Assembly: GCF_932294415.1 (NCBI RefSeq) | Contig: NC_065537.1 | Span: 744,001-808,000, forward strand | From: Quercus robur | Lineage: Eukaryota; Streptophyta; Magnoliopsida; Fagales; Fagaceae | Direction of reading: 5' to 3' | DNA: 64,000 bases | Shown: positions 26,590-38,321 of the stretch, in pieces | Layout of the letters: each line of letters starts with the position of its first letter | Numbering within the stretch: position 1 is the first letter of the stretch | Notes under the pieces: model-generated | Told to the model about the DNA's origin: nothing | What the model saw: only the letters and a program-made list of their open reading frames with translations | The model's database searches: none | Translations under genes and position numbers: made by a program

Positions 26590-27075
26590 TGAAGGTAGTG
26601 GCATGTTCATCCAAAAGATCAATATAAGTAAAGAATTCCTAGCCTAGACATGTTCATCTAAGCATGTGAAGGAAAAACAAGATTGTCATGTTATTTGTCA
26701 TCAACATAATTGAAAAGAGAAACAAATAAAAAATAAAACCTTTAAGCATATTTGATCATCCAAGCAATTATGAAGAGAAGTAAAGGAAAAACCCTAGACA
26801 TGTTTATCTAGACAAAATCAAAATACTTTGACATGTTTTGTTCAAGCATTTAAAAAATAGTAAAACAACAACCTAGACATGTTTATCTAAGTATTAAAGA
26901 GAAAGTTTTGTTTTAGCCTAGAAGTGCTCATCTAAGCATTCAAAAGAAAATTGTGTATTAGCCTAGAAGTGTTCATCTAAATATGTAAGAGAAAACCAAT
27001 AAGATATATAGGCATGTTCATCCAAGCATAGCATAAAAGAAGTGAATAATGATTTGTAAGCATTTATTCTAGCAT
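26590..27075. repeat. degenerate ~60-bp minisatellite in the LTR
   Basis: About ten spaced copies of (G/C)CCTAGACATGTTCATCTAAG-like words, each followed by CAT and an AAAG-rich spacer. The same array is in the other LTR at 34830-35300. Confidence 0.75.
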
Positions 27076-27445
27076 GTATAGAGAATTAAAAAAAAAAATA
27101 AAATAACTACTTACCAGCATAAATTAAAAGGGGAAGTGATCACTTAAAGGGCTAGGGAGAAAGTAAGGAAGTACTAAACTACAACCAAAGTAAGAACAAT
27201 GGTTGTTAATTAGCTTTTCTTTTATGCTTTTTCACTAACTCTCTAGAGGGAATTCGTGGTCCAGAAAATGGAAGAGGTCTTTTCTATTTATAGGGGAAGG
27301 GATGGCTTAGCTTTAAAGCTAAGTTATTAGCTTTCTTCTGAAGCTAAGGGAGTAGATAACTGTTTAAATGAGCTGGGGACGGATTTGGTGTTGATCCCCA
27401 TTCAAATTTTGAAATGATGCTGCCCCTGCTTCTTATTTTGGCTCT

Positions 27446-27985
27446 AATTTTCCGCTCAAAATTCCAATTGATTCAAGATGGGTGTTTTTTGAAAGGAAAT
27501 TCAATTATCTACAACTTTTTCAGAAATAGAAAAGGCCAAATTTCAAAGTTATCCATGCCAAAAATGTGTTTCAAATTGCTGCTGAAAATAGTAACGTCTT
27601 TTGAGCATTTTTTATTTTTTTCATAGGCTGTATCTGTTTCTTTACCCAATTTATTTTTCAAAAATATTTCTTCTGAAGCAAAGGGAAAGGATAAGTCTAT
27701 TAGATAGGCTGGAACAGATTTGATGTTGAGCCCATTTGAAATTTTGAGAGAAAATTGAAGATAATGCTGAATTTGTGTTATCTTCTGCACCTGTTTGGTT
27801 TTTTGGCCATAACTTGCTGCTCAAAATTCCAATTGATTCGGGATTGATGTTTTTTGAAAGGAAATTTAATTCTCTACAACTTTAATAGAAATAGAGAAAT
27901 CCAAATTTCAACGTTTTTCTGACCAAAAATGCGATTCAAGTAGCTGCTGAAGATAATGACATTTTTTTAGCATTTTTCTGTTTTT
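27446..27985. repeat. 370-bp-spaced direct repeat in the LTR
   Basis: 'CTCAAAATTCCAATTGATTC' with 'TGTTTTTTGAAAGGAAATT' and the following ~120 bases occur at 27458-27610 and again at 27826-27985. The second LTR has both copies too (35680-35840, 36047-36205). Confidence 0.85.
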
Positions 27986-28363
27986 TTGAATTTTTCATGA
28001 TCATGTCTCCAAAAAATTTTAAAAGAGCAAATAAGATGCCATAAAGAAATTTTTTTTTTTTTATCATTTCTTTAAAAAATGAAATAAAATGAAATCCAAT
28101 CAAAAATCACACTTAATTAATTTTAAATTAGTTCTTGTGAGAACCAATCAAAATTAAGTGTTTAAAATAGGATGTGATCAGGCCCATTGTGTAGGCAAGT
28201 CATGATCATTGAAAATTGTTTATATGATAACTTTTGATCAGGTGATCCGATCAAAACCTATGACATACCATTATGATCATTAGAGCATCAAGATTTGTTT
28301 TGTATCACAAATCTGAAGATCTACTGGTTGGTTAAATGCAAGTTGTAAAATGGGGTGTCTACA

Positions 28364-31300
28364 GAATGCTTCTCATTGACAGAGCTTGAAAAGCAAATGT
28401 CAATGTAAAAGAAAGACACCAAATTTTGCAACTTGAAATTTAACCGATGTGCGATGAAAATTTGTTAAAGTTGTGGAAACTTGTTGGTTTCCAGAAAAAT
28501 TTTAATCCAAAATGTTTTGGCAATTTTTTCAAAAAAAAACTTGTTATTATTTTTTTCAAAAATTTTGAACCTGTAAATTATCTTAAAAATACCTTGTCAG
28601 GCTTTTTTATTTGAAAAGTCGGTTGGGCTTTCTTGTAAAGATCTTGACAAATTTTCTAAAAACTTATCTGTTTTTTGAAAAATTTTTGAACCCAAAATTT
28701 GTTGAGAAACTTGTTGAATTTTCTTTTGAAAATTTTGATATTCTTACCCAAATTTGTAAACAATGTTGGGCATTCTTGGAATGATCTTGTCATGTCTTTT
28801 GGAAATTTGATAAAAATCTTGTTGGAAGATCTTGGCAAATTTTCTAAAAACTTGTCTGTTTTTTGAAAATTTTTGAACTTGAAACTTGTTGAAAATCTTG
28901 TTGAATTTTCTCTTGAAAATTTTGATATTCTTATCAAAATTTGTATTTGTGAAAACATGTTGGGCATTCTTGGAATGATCTTGTCATGTCTTTTGAAAAT
29001 TTGATAAAAACCTTGTTGGGTTTTTCTGAAAACTGTGTAACATTGTCAAGCGTTCTTTTTCTGAGAGATGTTTGAAGATCTTGTAGAATTTTCCTCAACT
29101 TTTGAAAAAGATGCTAAAACTTTCTAAAATTCTTGTTTGATTTTTCGAGAAAATTATGAAAACCTTGTTTTGAAAAATTGTTGACAAACCTTGTTGGGTT
29201 TTTTTTATGAAAATTTTGTTCACAAACCTTGTCGAGTTTTGAGAATTTTATTTTTTTGAAAATTTGTTAAATAAAGTATGAAAACCTTGATGGGTTTTGT
29301 TGAAAATTTGTAAGAATTTTGAAAAACTTTCAAGTTTCCTTGAAAAAAAATTTATGAATTTTCTAAAAATCTTATTGGATTTTTCTGAAAACTTTTTGTG
29401 ACTTTCAAGAAAAAAAAACCTTTGTCAAACCCTAGAGCCTGAGATGTTGCACAATACTAGTCAACTTCAATGAATGCAAGAGACTCCTTAGTTGAGCCTT
29501 ATGTGTTGTGGGAGACTTCTTAGTTGATCCATGTGAGATGTGAGACTTCTTAGCTGATTTGGTGATCTGGACTTGAAGTTGTTATTGAATGCTGAGAGAT
29601 TTTTGCTTAATTCCTGCAAAGATGAAAATTTTCCTTTATCAAACTTGTTAGAAACAAGTTAATTTGAACCAATGCCCCTAGTATAAACATGCTTGCATAG
29701 AAAAATAGATGAAAAGCTTGCATATGAAAACTAATGGACCAATGCTCATAATTTAGGCATGCTTAATGCAGATAAAAAAGCAAATGGGCCAATGCCCCTA
29801 GTTTAAAGCTATTTGCAAACAACTTTGGGTCATTGTCTTGATTTGGTACCTATTGTTTACAGAGCCTTTAACAGGTTGCCTATGCACCTTTCTTCACGAG
29901 GACTAGGTTAGACATAGTTCAAGTTTGTAGGGAAGACATCTAGTCCACCCAAAAGATGATCATGGCTTCCAACCAAACCTTGCATTGCATTTTCAAAATG
30001 GACTTGATCATGAAAAATTTTGTTTTTGAAAGAAATTGATTTTCTTCTTGAAAAACCATTTGGTGAATAGTGGTGCCTTTTGAGAAAATTCTTTTTCTTT
30101 CTCAAATGATCATGAGATAATCCTTTCAACAACTATTTTAGCATATCATATTGTTTAAGAGTCAAGTCAATCTTTTGACTAAAAAGGATCACAGTCATTG
30201 AATGCATGTAATCAAATTTGCTTCTTCTTTTTAAACATTGTTGGATTAGGTCTTCAGGGACAATCAAAGAAATGAAATGTAGAGATATTTGAGAGTCATG
30301 TGATTTTTTTTTTTTTTTTTTTTTTGAGTGCTTCAAGTTTGGGTGACACTTTTTTTTTTGGGATAGAAACAAAGAGGAGTGCCCCAAATTTGGGAGTCAC
30401 ATTTGTTGGAAACAAACAAAAAGGGAGTGCCCTCTATTAGAGAATTCTTTCAAGTCATTTGAGAATTTAAGAAACTGTGTTATGGAGATTACTTGCCAAT
30501 GGGGCTTGATAACCTCAAGCATTTTTCCTTTTTAATCCAAGAGAAAATATTGCCAGAGTTAAAGATGTGCCTATGACTAGCAGAACTTCAAGGAGGTCTT
30601 TATGCATGGGTTGTAATGTAGGCTAGGTTCAGGTTATGAAAGAAATGATATAAAAATGCTCAAAATCCCCTGTAGATATTCCACTCAAGTGTGCAATACT
30701 CAAAAGTTAGGCATTAGAAGGATTTTCTTGTTTCTCCCTTTCTTGACATTGTGCTGAAATTCTCATCATTCTTGTCATCTGCTCATTGGTCATCATGGAT
30801 CATTTGTATCAAAGTTATATCATTCTTGTTTGCCTTGTATTCTTCTTAGGCAACTCTTTTTTGAGCTTTCAAATTTTCTTCTTTGATTCGAATTTGTGTT
30901 AAGGTCTTTGTTGTGATTCAATTTTTCTGCCTTTCTCTTCATTGATCTATTATATGAATGTGCTTTCATGCTTGTTTTTCAAACCTCTAGACTTTCATCT
31001 TGACAAATCTTTCCTCTTCTTTTGTAACTTGTGACTAGGCCGCCTTTTCAGTTTTTGACCTTCTTTGTTCTTCTTTTTTCCCTTCTTTTGAAACCTATGA
31101 CAATGTTGCCTTTTCTTTTTCTCTTCTTTGGGCAATTGTGACTAGGCTGTCTCTTCGATTTTCGACCAATTGGACTTCTTTTGTTCTTTTGTATTCCTCT
31201 TTCTTTGATAGCAAATGAATGAATGATTTTTTTTTTATATGACTGTGTTTGAAAAAGCTGCCTATGTACCTCTTTTAAAAGAAGGATCAGGTCATCCATA

Positions 31301-32699
31301 GTTCAAAATAATTTTTTGTGCCTTAATTTTTGCCTAGACTGCCCTTTCGGGTTTTCAATCTAGCATTGTTTTTTTTTTTTTTTTTAATCCCTAATTTTTG
31401 CCTAGACTGTCCTTTCAGGTTTTCAATCTAGCGGGATTTTTTTTTTTTTTTTTTTTTTTTTGGTGTTGCTTCATGCTTTCTGACTTGATGAGCTCTCATC
31501 TCTTTCCGTATGATGGAATCTCTTGGCTTTCATTTGATGAAGTCTTGTCTTCTCACCTTGATGGAGTATTATCATCTACATTCTCAAATGTGATCTTCAT
31601 TGTTTCTTCTAATCTTGATGGACTCTGCTTTTCTTGATGTCTTCATTGAAGCAATGAGATTGTCCTCCTTAGCATAAAATTTGAGTATGCACACTCGAAT
31701 TTTCCCACCCTAGGTTTAGGTTGTTATGGGTTCATGAAAAAAAGGCTAACTGTTTAATAGCTCAAATGGGCTAGCAATGGATAATATATGTAATGGGTGT
31801 CAAGGAATAATGTGGCTAAACCAAAGATGGCCTCCTATCCCTAGTAAGGCATGTTAATAGGCACGGTAACTCGAACTCTTTTAGTAACTTCCTCTTGGAA
31901 TAAAAATTATGAATGCTTCAATATTGTGACACAAAAAAATGTTCTAAGATTTGGATTGAGTGTACATTGTTTAAGAATTCTAATTGGTGGAATCTTTTTT
32001 TGTTGAGATTTCCTAATAACTGGATTTTCTTTGATTGCCTTTTAGGACCTTCTCTTCTTATGTTCTAAGTGATTCAGCAAAGATCCTTACTTTGAATTAG
32101 ATGAAATTAATTCTCTCTTGGTGCACATTGATTGGTTGGCCCATTAAGCAGTATGATTTGCAAAAGATTTGCCAAAGGAATTCTCATGTAGTACTTGAGG
32201 AAAATAACATTTGAAAATTTTGACCTCTCACACTCTTTCCAGGTGGACTAGGCTTTGATGAGAAGATTAAGCCTTACATCATTTTTGAAAATCCACTAAA
32301 GGGCCAAATGCCCCTGGTTGGAAGATTTATTTTTTGAAAGTTTTCCTTGATTTTATTTTACTATTTTTTTTTTCTTTTTGAAGAAAAGCATTTTTGTAAT
32401 TTTTGAAGGATTATCATGAACAAGTCCATTTTGACAAAAATTGTAGGCCTCAAGGAAACCATTTTCAATTGGGCTTTGAAAGGAGTCAAAAATGTCACTA
32501 AAGATCCCAATGCCCCTAGTCCAAAGTTTTCTTTAATTTTTATTTTTATTTTTTTGAGTTTTTGAATTTATTTTTTTTTTAATTTTTGCATCAAACACAA
32601 CATGAATAACAAAATGCATCAAACAAGAAATGAAATTAAAAAATGGAAACAAGTAAGGAACAAACAAAGCTTATAATAAAAAAAAAATTCTTGAAAAAC
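28364..32699 (-). other. non-coding internal part of the nested element
   Basis: 4.3 kb of T-rich plus-strand sequence with no RT, integrase or protease motifs. 28600-29440 is built of degenerate 'CTTGTTGGGTTTTTCTGAAAA' units; 28641-29015 is a ~188-bp tandem duplication. 'AATGCCCCTAGT' words recur at 29670-29810 and 32310-32520. Short ORFs with K/R-rich or F-rich content are composition artefacts. Confidence 0.7.
28641..29015. repeat. ~188-bp tandem duplication
   Basis: 28641-28827 and 28828-29015 both start GATCTTG(A/G)CAAATTTTC, contain GGGCATTCTTGGAATGATCT, and differ by small indels. Confidence 0.85.
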
Positions 32700-32717
32700 C
32701 CATTATGGCTAGGCAAC

Positions 32718-33560
32718 TCATGAAGTAGAGTTGGATTGATTGGTAGATGCTGGTGCAGCAATGATTTGTTGGCCCATGAGATCTTGGATAATCCCACCGT
32801 TGTTGATGGCATCTTCAATTTGGGTTCCAACAGCAATTAGGGTCTTGAAGTTAGGAAAGTATCAAGCAAATAGATACTTGTTGTAGGTCGGGAGGAGATT
32901 CTTCACAATCATGTTCAATTGTTCTTCCTCATTGGGCCTAATGATCATCTGGGCTGCTTTTGTCCTTCACCTTGTGATGAATGCATGAAAAGATTCACTG
33001 GAATCTTGCTTGGTTGTCTCAAGGTCTCGCCAAGTGATGTCCACCTCAGTATTGTACTTGTATTGCTTGTAAAATTCATGGCACATATCTTTCCAAGTCC
33101 GAGTTCGAGAATCCTCCAAATTTAGGAACCAACGTAGGGCAGCTCCCAAGGGTTGCAATGCTCTTATGTACATGTTCAGATGGGCTTTAGGGCAGCTCAT
33201 GCCATCAAACTTGTCCAATGTTGGCATCTTAAACTTTGGTGGGGCCCTTGCTTAAGGAAAGAGCGAAAGTGAATGCAGATCCATAGCTTCTTTAACCCTT
33301 CTAGATCTCATTAGGAGCTTTTCCATTTGGTCCATTCGTTCAACCATCTTCTTCTCATTTTCAATCAACACCAAGCCATGGCTTTCTTTAGAATTTCTGG
33401 GTCCATTATCATTTTGGGCCCTCAAGGATTCATGAGAGTTCTTGTTCCCCATTTGTTGGATCAATGCTTGGATGTCCTTTTGGAGTTGGGCTTGACCTGC
33501 TACCAAAGTGTTGAGTAAATCTTGATTGGTGAGAGGCGGTTGTTCCCTGTGATCATTCAT
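32718..33560 (-). pseudogene. decayed TAT/Ogre-like gag
   Basis: Reads on the minus strand. 33560-33252 encodes an N-terminal region (MNDHREQPPLTNQDLLNTLV, Gln-rich helix) ending at a stop. 33227-32967 encodes the conserved retrotransposon gag core with CPKAHLNMYIRALQPLG, AALRWFLNLEDSRTRTWKDM and YKQYKYNTEVDITWRDLETT, then a TGA where a Trp is expected. Further frame to 32718 includes NEEEQLNMIVKNLLP and TQIEDAINNGG. A short segment between PLG and AALRW, present in related gags, seems deleted. It is truncated, with no protease or pol behind it. Confidence 0.85.
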
Positions 33561-33789
33561 GTGTCAATCTTCTTGGTTGTTGGCCATTTCTCAATTGGAA
33601 GCCTTGGTTTTGATGTTTGCTAAGGCCTTGCACTTTAAGATTGGTGGCTTTAATCTTGATGTCTTTAAGCATGATGATCTTGAGCTTTTAGATATGCTTT
33701 GAACTTGGTGGGCTTGAACCCTAATTGAGATTCTTTGGTCTCAACCAAAATGCATAAGTTACTTCTTTTTTTTTTTTTTAAAGAAATCT

Positions 33790-34276
33790 TAAACAATTAT
33801 GATGGGCCTAAGCATTAGACTAAGGCACATCATGGATCAAACAACGGCCAAACACATTCATGTGATGCAATGTATTTTATGGGATTAACCTAAAGATTAG
33901 TTCTATGGCTTCTTACATGAAGGTAAAAGGTAGGCTAATAGGTTCCCCAAAAGCTAGGACGTTGTACCTCCCAACTTGTGACGTACGAACGCCGCGTTGG
34001 TTCAAACGGTAGAGTTTGTCCTTTACAAAACGTGAGAAAGATCAAGCGAGTCTTAGGCGATGGGGTGGTAGGTTCACCACTGGGTACACAAATCTAGGAG
34101 GACCGCGATCCATGGCTACAATTACTGTGGTTTCCGGGCAAAAAACACAATTCATATCCAATTCCAATTATGCAAATGATGTTATAGCAAGCAAATATGA
34201 CATATTATTAAAAGCAATAAACAAACAAATGACATGGTTGGCCACCATAACTTAAACTAGAGTCTAGCCTTCAACA
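33790..34276 (-). other. leader of the nested element
   Basis: Region between primer site and gag. It is GC-richer than its surroundings at 33960-34130. A 79-codon plus-strand ORF crosses it but is in the anti-sense direction and not recognisable. Confidence 0.5.
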
Positions 34277-34294
34277 TCCCCAGCAGAGTCGCCA
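34277..34294 (-). other. primer-binding site of the nested element
   Basis: Minus-strand TGGCGACTCTGCTGGGGA begins one base after the 5' LTR. It starts with TGG, complement of a tRNA CCA end. Such sites are usual in TAT/Ogre elements; the exact tRNA was not determined. Confidence 0.75.
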
Positions 34295-34295
34295 C

Positions 34296-36606
34296 TGTAA
34301 AAATGTACTCCACCCTAGATTGAGGGTTTTACATGGAGTCACCACTTATTTAATTTAAAAGGAAAAACAAGAAAACCTTTAATGAAAAATACTTCTGTTG
34401 CACTAATGTATATGACAATTTACATTGAATTTTGTAACAAAAATTTACAATGCTTTTTGTCCTAGGTACAATCTAAGAAAAGTAAATTACATTGCTTTAT
34501 TTCCTAATTACATTCTAAAAAAGGTAAAATTGTATATACAAGAGCATTGTCTAGAACCCTTGATCTTGGTTCGGAGGCTAATTTACGAGATGAGAAGGGA
34601 TTAAGCACCCATCTCACCCGGTAAAACCGGTCTCCTAGGTTAAGGTGACCAATGTCATGTCATGTCAAACAAATACAAAGAATATGTAATATAAACATGT
34701 GATTTGCAGGAATTGTAAATAAATATGTGTTAGGGGAATTTGACGTAAAGAGAAACAAAAAATAAAATAAAAATAAAAATAAAACTTATTAGATAATAAT
34801 TTTAATGTAAAAAAAAAATGAAGGTAATGGCATGTTCATCCAAAAGATCAATATAAGTAAAGAATTCTTAGCCTAGACATGTTCATCTAAGCATGTGAAG
34901 GAAAAACAAAATTGTCATGTTATTTGTCATCAACATAATTGAAAAGAGAAACAAATAAAAAATAAAACCTTTAAGCATATTTGATCATCCAAGCAATTTT
35001 GAAGAGAAGTAAAGGAAAAACCCTAGACATGTTTATCTAGACAAAATCAAAATACTTTGACATGTTTTGTTCAAGCATTTAAAAAAAAGTAAAACAACAA
35101 CCTAGACATGTTCATCTAAGTATTAAAGAGAAAGTTGTGTTTTAGCCTAGAAGTGCTCATCTAAGTATTCAAAAGAAAATTGTGTATTAGCCTAGAAGTG
35201 TTCATCTAAGCATGTAAGAGAAAACCAATAAGACATATAGGCATGTTCATCCAAGCATAGCATAAAAGAAGTGAATAATGATTTATAAGCATTTATTCTA
35301 GCATGTATAAAGAATTTTTAAAAAAAAAAATTAACTACTAACCAGCATAAATTAAAAGGGGAAGTGATCACTTAAAGGGATAGGGAGAAAACAAGGAAGT
35401 ACTAAACTACAACCAAAGTAAGAACAATGGTTGTTTAATAGCTTTTCTTTTCTGCTTTCTCACTAGCTCTCTAGAGGGAATTCCTGGTCCAGAAAATGGA
35501 AGAGGTCTTCTCTATTTATAGGGGAAGGGATGTCTTAGCTTTAAAGCTAAGTTATTAGCTTTCTTCTGAAGCTAAGGGAGGAGATAACGGTTTAAATGAG
35601 CTGGGGATGGATTTGGTGTTGATCCCCATTCAAATTTTGAAATGATGCTGCACCTGCTTCGTATTTTGGCTCTAACTTTCCGCTCAAAATTCCAATTGAT
35701 TCAAGATGGGTGTTTTTTGAAAGGAAATTCAATTATCTACAACTTTTTCAGAAATAGAGAAAGCCAAATTTCAAAGTTATCCATGCCAAAAATGTGTTTC
35801 AAATTGCTGCTGAAAATTGTAACGTCTTTTGAGCATTTTTGAATTTTTTCATAGGCTGTATCTGTTTCTTTACCCGATTTATTTTTCAAAAATCTTTCTT
35901 CTGAAGCAAAGGGAAAGGATAATTCTATTAGATAGGCTGGAACAGATTTGATGTTGAGCCCATTTGAAATTTTGAGAGAAAATTGAAGATAATGCTGAAT
36001 TTGTGTTACCTTCTGCACCTGTTTGGTTGTTTGGCCATAACTTGCTGCTCAAAATTCCAATTGATTCGGGATTGATGTTTTTTGAAAGGAAATTTAATTC
36101 TCTACAACTTTTATAGAAATAGAGAAATCCAAATTTCAAAGTTTTTCTGACCCAAAATGTGATTCAAGTAGCTGCTGAAGATAATGACGTTTTTGGAGCA
36201 TTTTTCTGTTTTTTTGAATTTTTCATGGATCATGTCTCCAAAAAATTTTAAAAGAGCAAATAAGATGCCATAAAGAATTTTTTTTTTTATTTCTTTAAAA
36301 AATGAAATAAAATGAAATCTAACCAAAAATCACACTTAATTAATTTTAAATTAGTTCTTGTGAGAACCAATCAAAATTAAGTGTTTAAAATAGGATATGA
36401 TCAGGCCCATCGTGTAGGCAAGTCATGATCATTGAAAATTTTTCATGATCATTGAAAATTTTTTGTATGATAACTTTTGATCAGGTGATCTGATCAAAAC
36501 CTATGACATACCATTATGATCGTTAGAGCATCAAGATTTGTTTTGTATCACAAATCTGAAGATCTACTGGTTGGTTAAATGCAAGTTGTAAAATGGGGTG
36601 TCTACA
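34296..36606 (-). repeat. 5' LTR of the nested element
   Basis: Collinear with 26047-28363. It has one extra ~20-base repeat near 36436-36460 (CATGATCATTGAAAATTTTT twice) that the other LTR lacks. Confidence 0.9.
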
Positions 36607-36795
36607 CCACTTGCGTTTATGTGTTTGTTGAGTATTTTAGGAAATATACAGGTTGATTCCGTCGTGCTGCTGTCTACACTTGCAACTGATAGATAGTAAT
36701 TAGGTTGAATTTGTTGTGTTGGGCTATGTTTTTATATTGGGCTGTTTTTATGTAAACTTTGAGCAATTTTGTTTAGTTTTGTGTTTTGTCACAAA

Positions 36796-36812
36796 TTGCC
36801 AAAGGGGGAGTT
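36796..36812 (+). other. polypurine tract of the Copia-like element
   Basis: CCAAAGGGGGAGTT directly abuts the 3' LTR start TGTTAGG at 36813, the standard site for plus-strand priming. Confidence 0.85.
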
Positions 36813-37629
36813 TGTTAGGTTCTAAGGATTATGAACTAATGTATTAGAACTCTAATTTGTATTGTTGGCAAACCATGATCAAAACAGGTTTTAGTCTTGT
36901 TTAGACTTGCTCAAAGTGTATGCGTTTTATGTAAAGTTGGAATCGAGTTACTGCAGAATTTATTGTGCAATTCTATCTAGCTCGATCGATTGAAACTCGA
37001 GCAGAATGTTTTTCTACAAAATTTTCCAACTCAGCCCAAGCTCGTTTGACATGTAGGGTTTTATGTTTTGTCTTAAGTATAAAAGAGAAAACCCTAGCCA
37101 CGTTTTGGTTGCTCCTTATGCTATGTGTGTGAATCTTTTGTGAGATCAAGAGGTGTTGGCCTTCACACATACTTAGGGTTTCCAAGATTCAAGATTATAT
37201 CAAGAACTTGGTGATCGTTTCAATTGCTACATTAAAAGTTTAAAGATATACAAGTGGGAGTGCTTGTACTTGCTGGAAAATCCAAGAAAGAAGGAGTCCA
37301 TGGTCTCGGAGCTTACACGTAGTCATGTCAATAAGTTTCTACTGATGGATAGCAATAGAATGTTAGTGGTCTAAGTCGCTATTGTAAAACTTTGATTCTT
37401 TCATAATGGATTCAAGTTTACCTTGAGGATAGCTAGGATAAATCCTTCCCAGGTTTTTACCAGTGTGGTTTCCTGGGTCATCATATCTTTGTATTCTTTA
37501 TATTCCGCATTTTACATTGATATAATTATATGATTGTGTTAAACTAGATCTGAAATTTGGACTAAGTAATCACTTGGTTAATTCACTAGGTTAATCCAAT
37601 TGTGTTTTTAAGGGGTCTAAAAACAAACA
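36813..37629 (+). repeat. 3' LTR of the Copia-like element (817 bp)
   Basis: Matches 19787-20624 end to end, lacking a ~20-base segment near 36985. Followed directly by the target duplication ATACG. Confidence 0.9.
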
Positions 37630-37883
37630 ATACGTTTCTTTGTGGCTTGGATGATCCCAAAATTTTGGACAAAAATTATAAATTATAAGTTTCATTTTGG
37701 ACTAAGTTTAATTTGTTATCTTTTTTTCCTTTCTTTTCCTTGATTGATAGATGTCATCCTATGATAGTATATAGTGTATAATGATATAATGTTATTCTAT
37801 TACGTAGCATATTTTGGATAATTTCTTTTTACAACCATACCTTTCCTTTTGAGTATTACTTTACTTATCTTCTTTTATATAAA

Positions 37884-37912
37884 CTAGTATGTAAACTGTG
37901 TTTATGCACGGG
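37884..37912 (-). other. Helitron-like 3' terminus in copy B
   Basis: CTAGTATGTAAACTGTGTTTATGCACGGG on the plus strand is the counterpart of 8916-8944: CTAG, spacer, stem arms around TTTATG. One stem arm is mutated here (ACTGTG) and the other arm in copy A, so neither copy folds perfectly. Confidence 0.45.
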
Positions 37913-38060
37913 AATGATGAATTGTAGTAGTACTATTGATTGTAGTTCGATTACGACATTTGGAGGTACTAAAATAATTTCTCCTTGCAATTTTTATGAT
38001 TTTGGTTACGCCAAATTTCTCATTACATTGCTATTACATATATAATTTTGAAAATTACTA

Positions 38061-38321
38061 CTCCCTCCGTCCCACTTTGTTTGTCCTCTATTCCATTTTG
38101 GGATGTCCCAAAATACTGTCCTGTTTCTAAAAATAAAAGTTATTAATATACTAATGTTCCTATTATACCCCTATTAATTTACTAATTCAATTTTTTGATA
38201 AATTTATTTAAGGGTAGTTTTGGAAATTTATACATTTTTAAAAGGTAGACAAGACAATAAATGATGTCCCCTTAAAAAGTTTGACTTTTCAAACAGGACA
38301 AACAAAGTGGGACGGAGGGAG
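38061..38321 (+). mobile_element. Stowaway-type MITE (Tc1/mariner), 261 bp
   Basis: Perfect terminal inverted repeats of about 27 bp start CTCCCTCCGTCCCACTTTGT and end with its complement GGGACGGAGGGAG. A TA duplication flanks it (38059-38060, 38322-38323). Copy A has the uninterrupted site 'AATTACTATTAGATAC'. No coding capacity. Confidence 0.95.

Larger units (their letters stand above)
26047..28363 (-). repeat. 3' LTR of the nested element
   Basis: Plus-strand ends TGTAAAAATG..GTGTCTACA. Compared with the other LTR it has about 20 extra bases at 26066-26086, a partial repeat of its own terminal TGTAAAAATG. ORFs inside are shared by both LTRs but are short and not recognisable. Confidence 0.9.
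26047..36606 (-). mobile_element. nested Gypsy (TAT/Ogre-like) LTR retrotransposon without pol
   Basis: Inserted into the Copia-like element with a perfect 5-bp duplication CCACT at 26042-26046 and 36607-36611. LTRs are 26047-28363 (2317 bp) and 34296-36606 (2311 bp), far more alike than the outer LTRs, so it is younger. On its own (minus) strand it starts TGTAGACACCCCATTTTAC. The internal 5.9 kb carries a primer site, a leader and a broken gag, and otherwise only T-rich repeats. Gag and LTR ends point to the TAT/Ogre branch of Ty3/Gypsy. Confidence 0.9.
19787..37629 (+). mobile_element. Copia-like LTR retrotransposon lacking pol, interrupted by another element
   Basis: Paired LTRs (19787-20624 and 36813-37629) flank the unit, with a perfect 5-bp duplication ATACG at 19782-19786 and 37630-37634. 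A tRNA-Met type primer site follows the left LTR and a purine tract precedes the right LTR. Removing the nested element (26047-36606 plus one CCACT) leaves about 7.3 kb. It holds a decayed gag and a second decayed ORF but no protease, integrase or reverse transcriptase. The LTRs differ by about 6% over their first 175 bases, plus a 20-base deletion, so insertion is old. Gag type and primer site indicate the Copia superfamily. Confidence 0.9.

Noticed and set aside
26590-27075. CRISPR-like regular array
   Set aside because: Repeats are degenerate, spacers share composition, and it is within a plant LTR.
33997-34060. tRNA-like text (GTTCAAACGGTAGAG)
   Set aside because: No cloverleaf could be drawn and the spacing is wrong; it lies in the inner element's leader.
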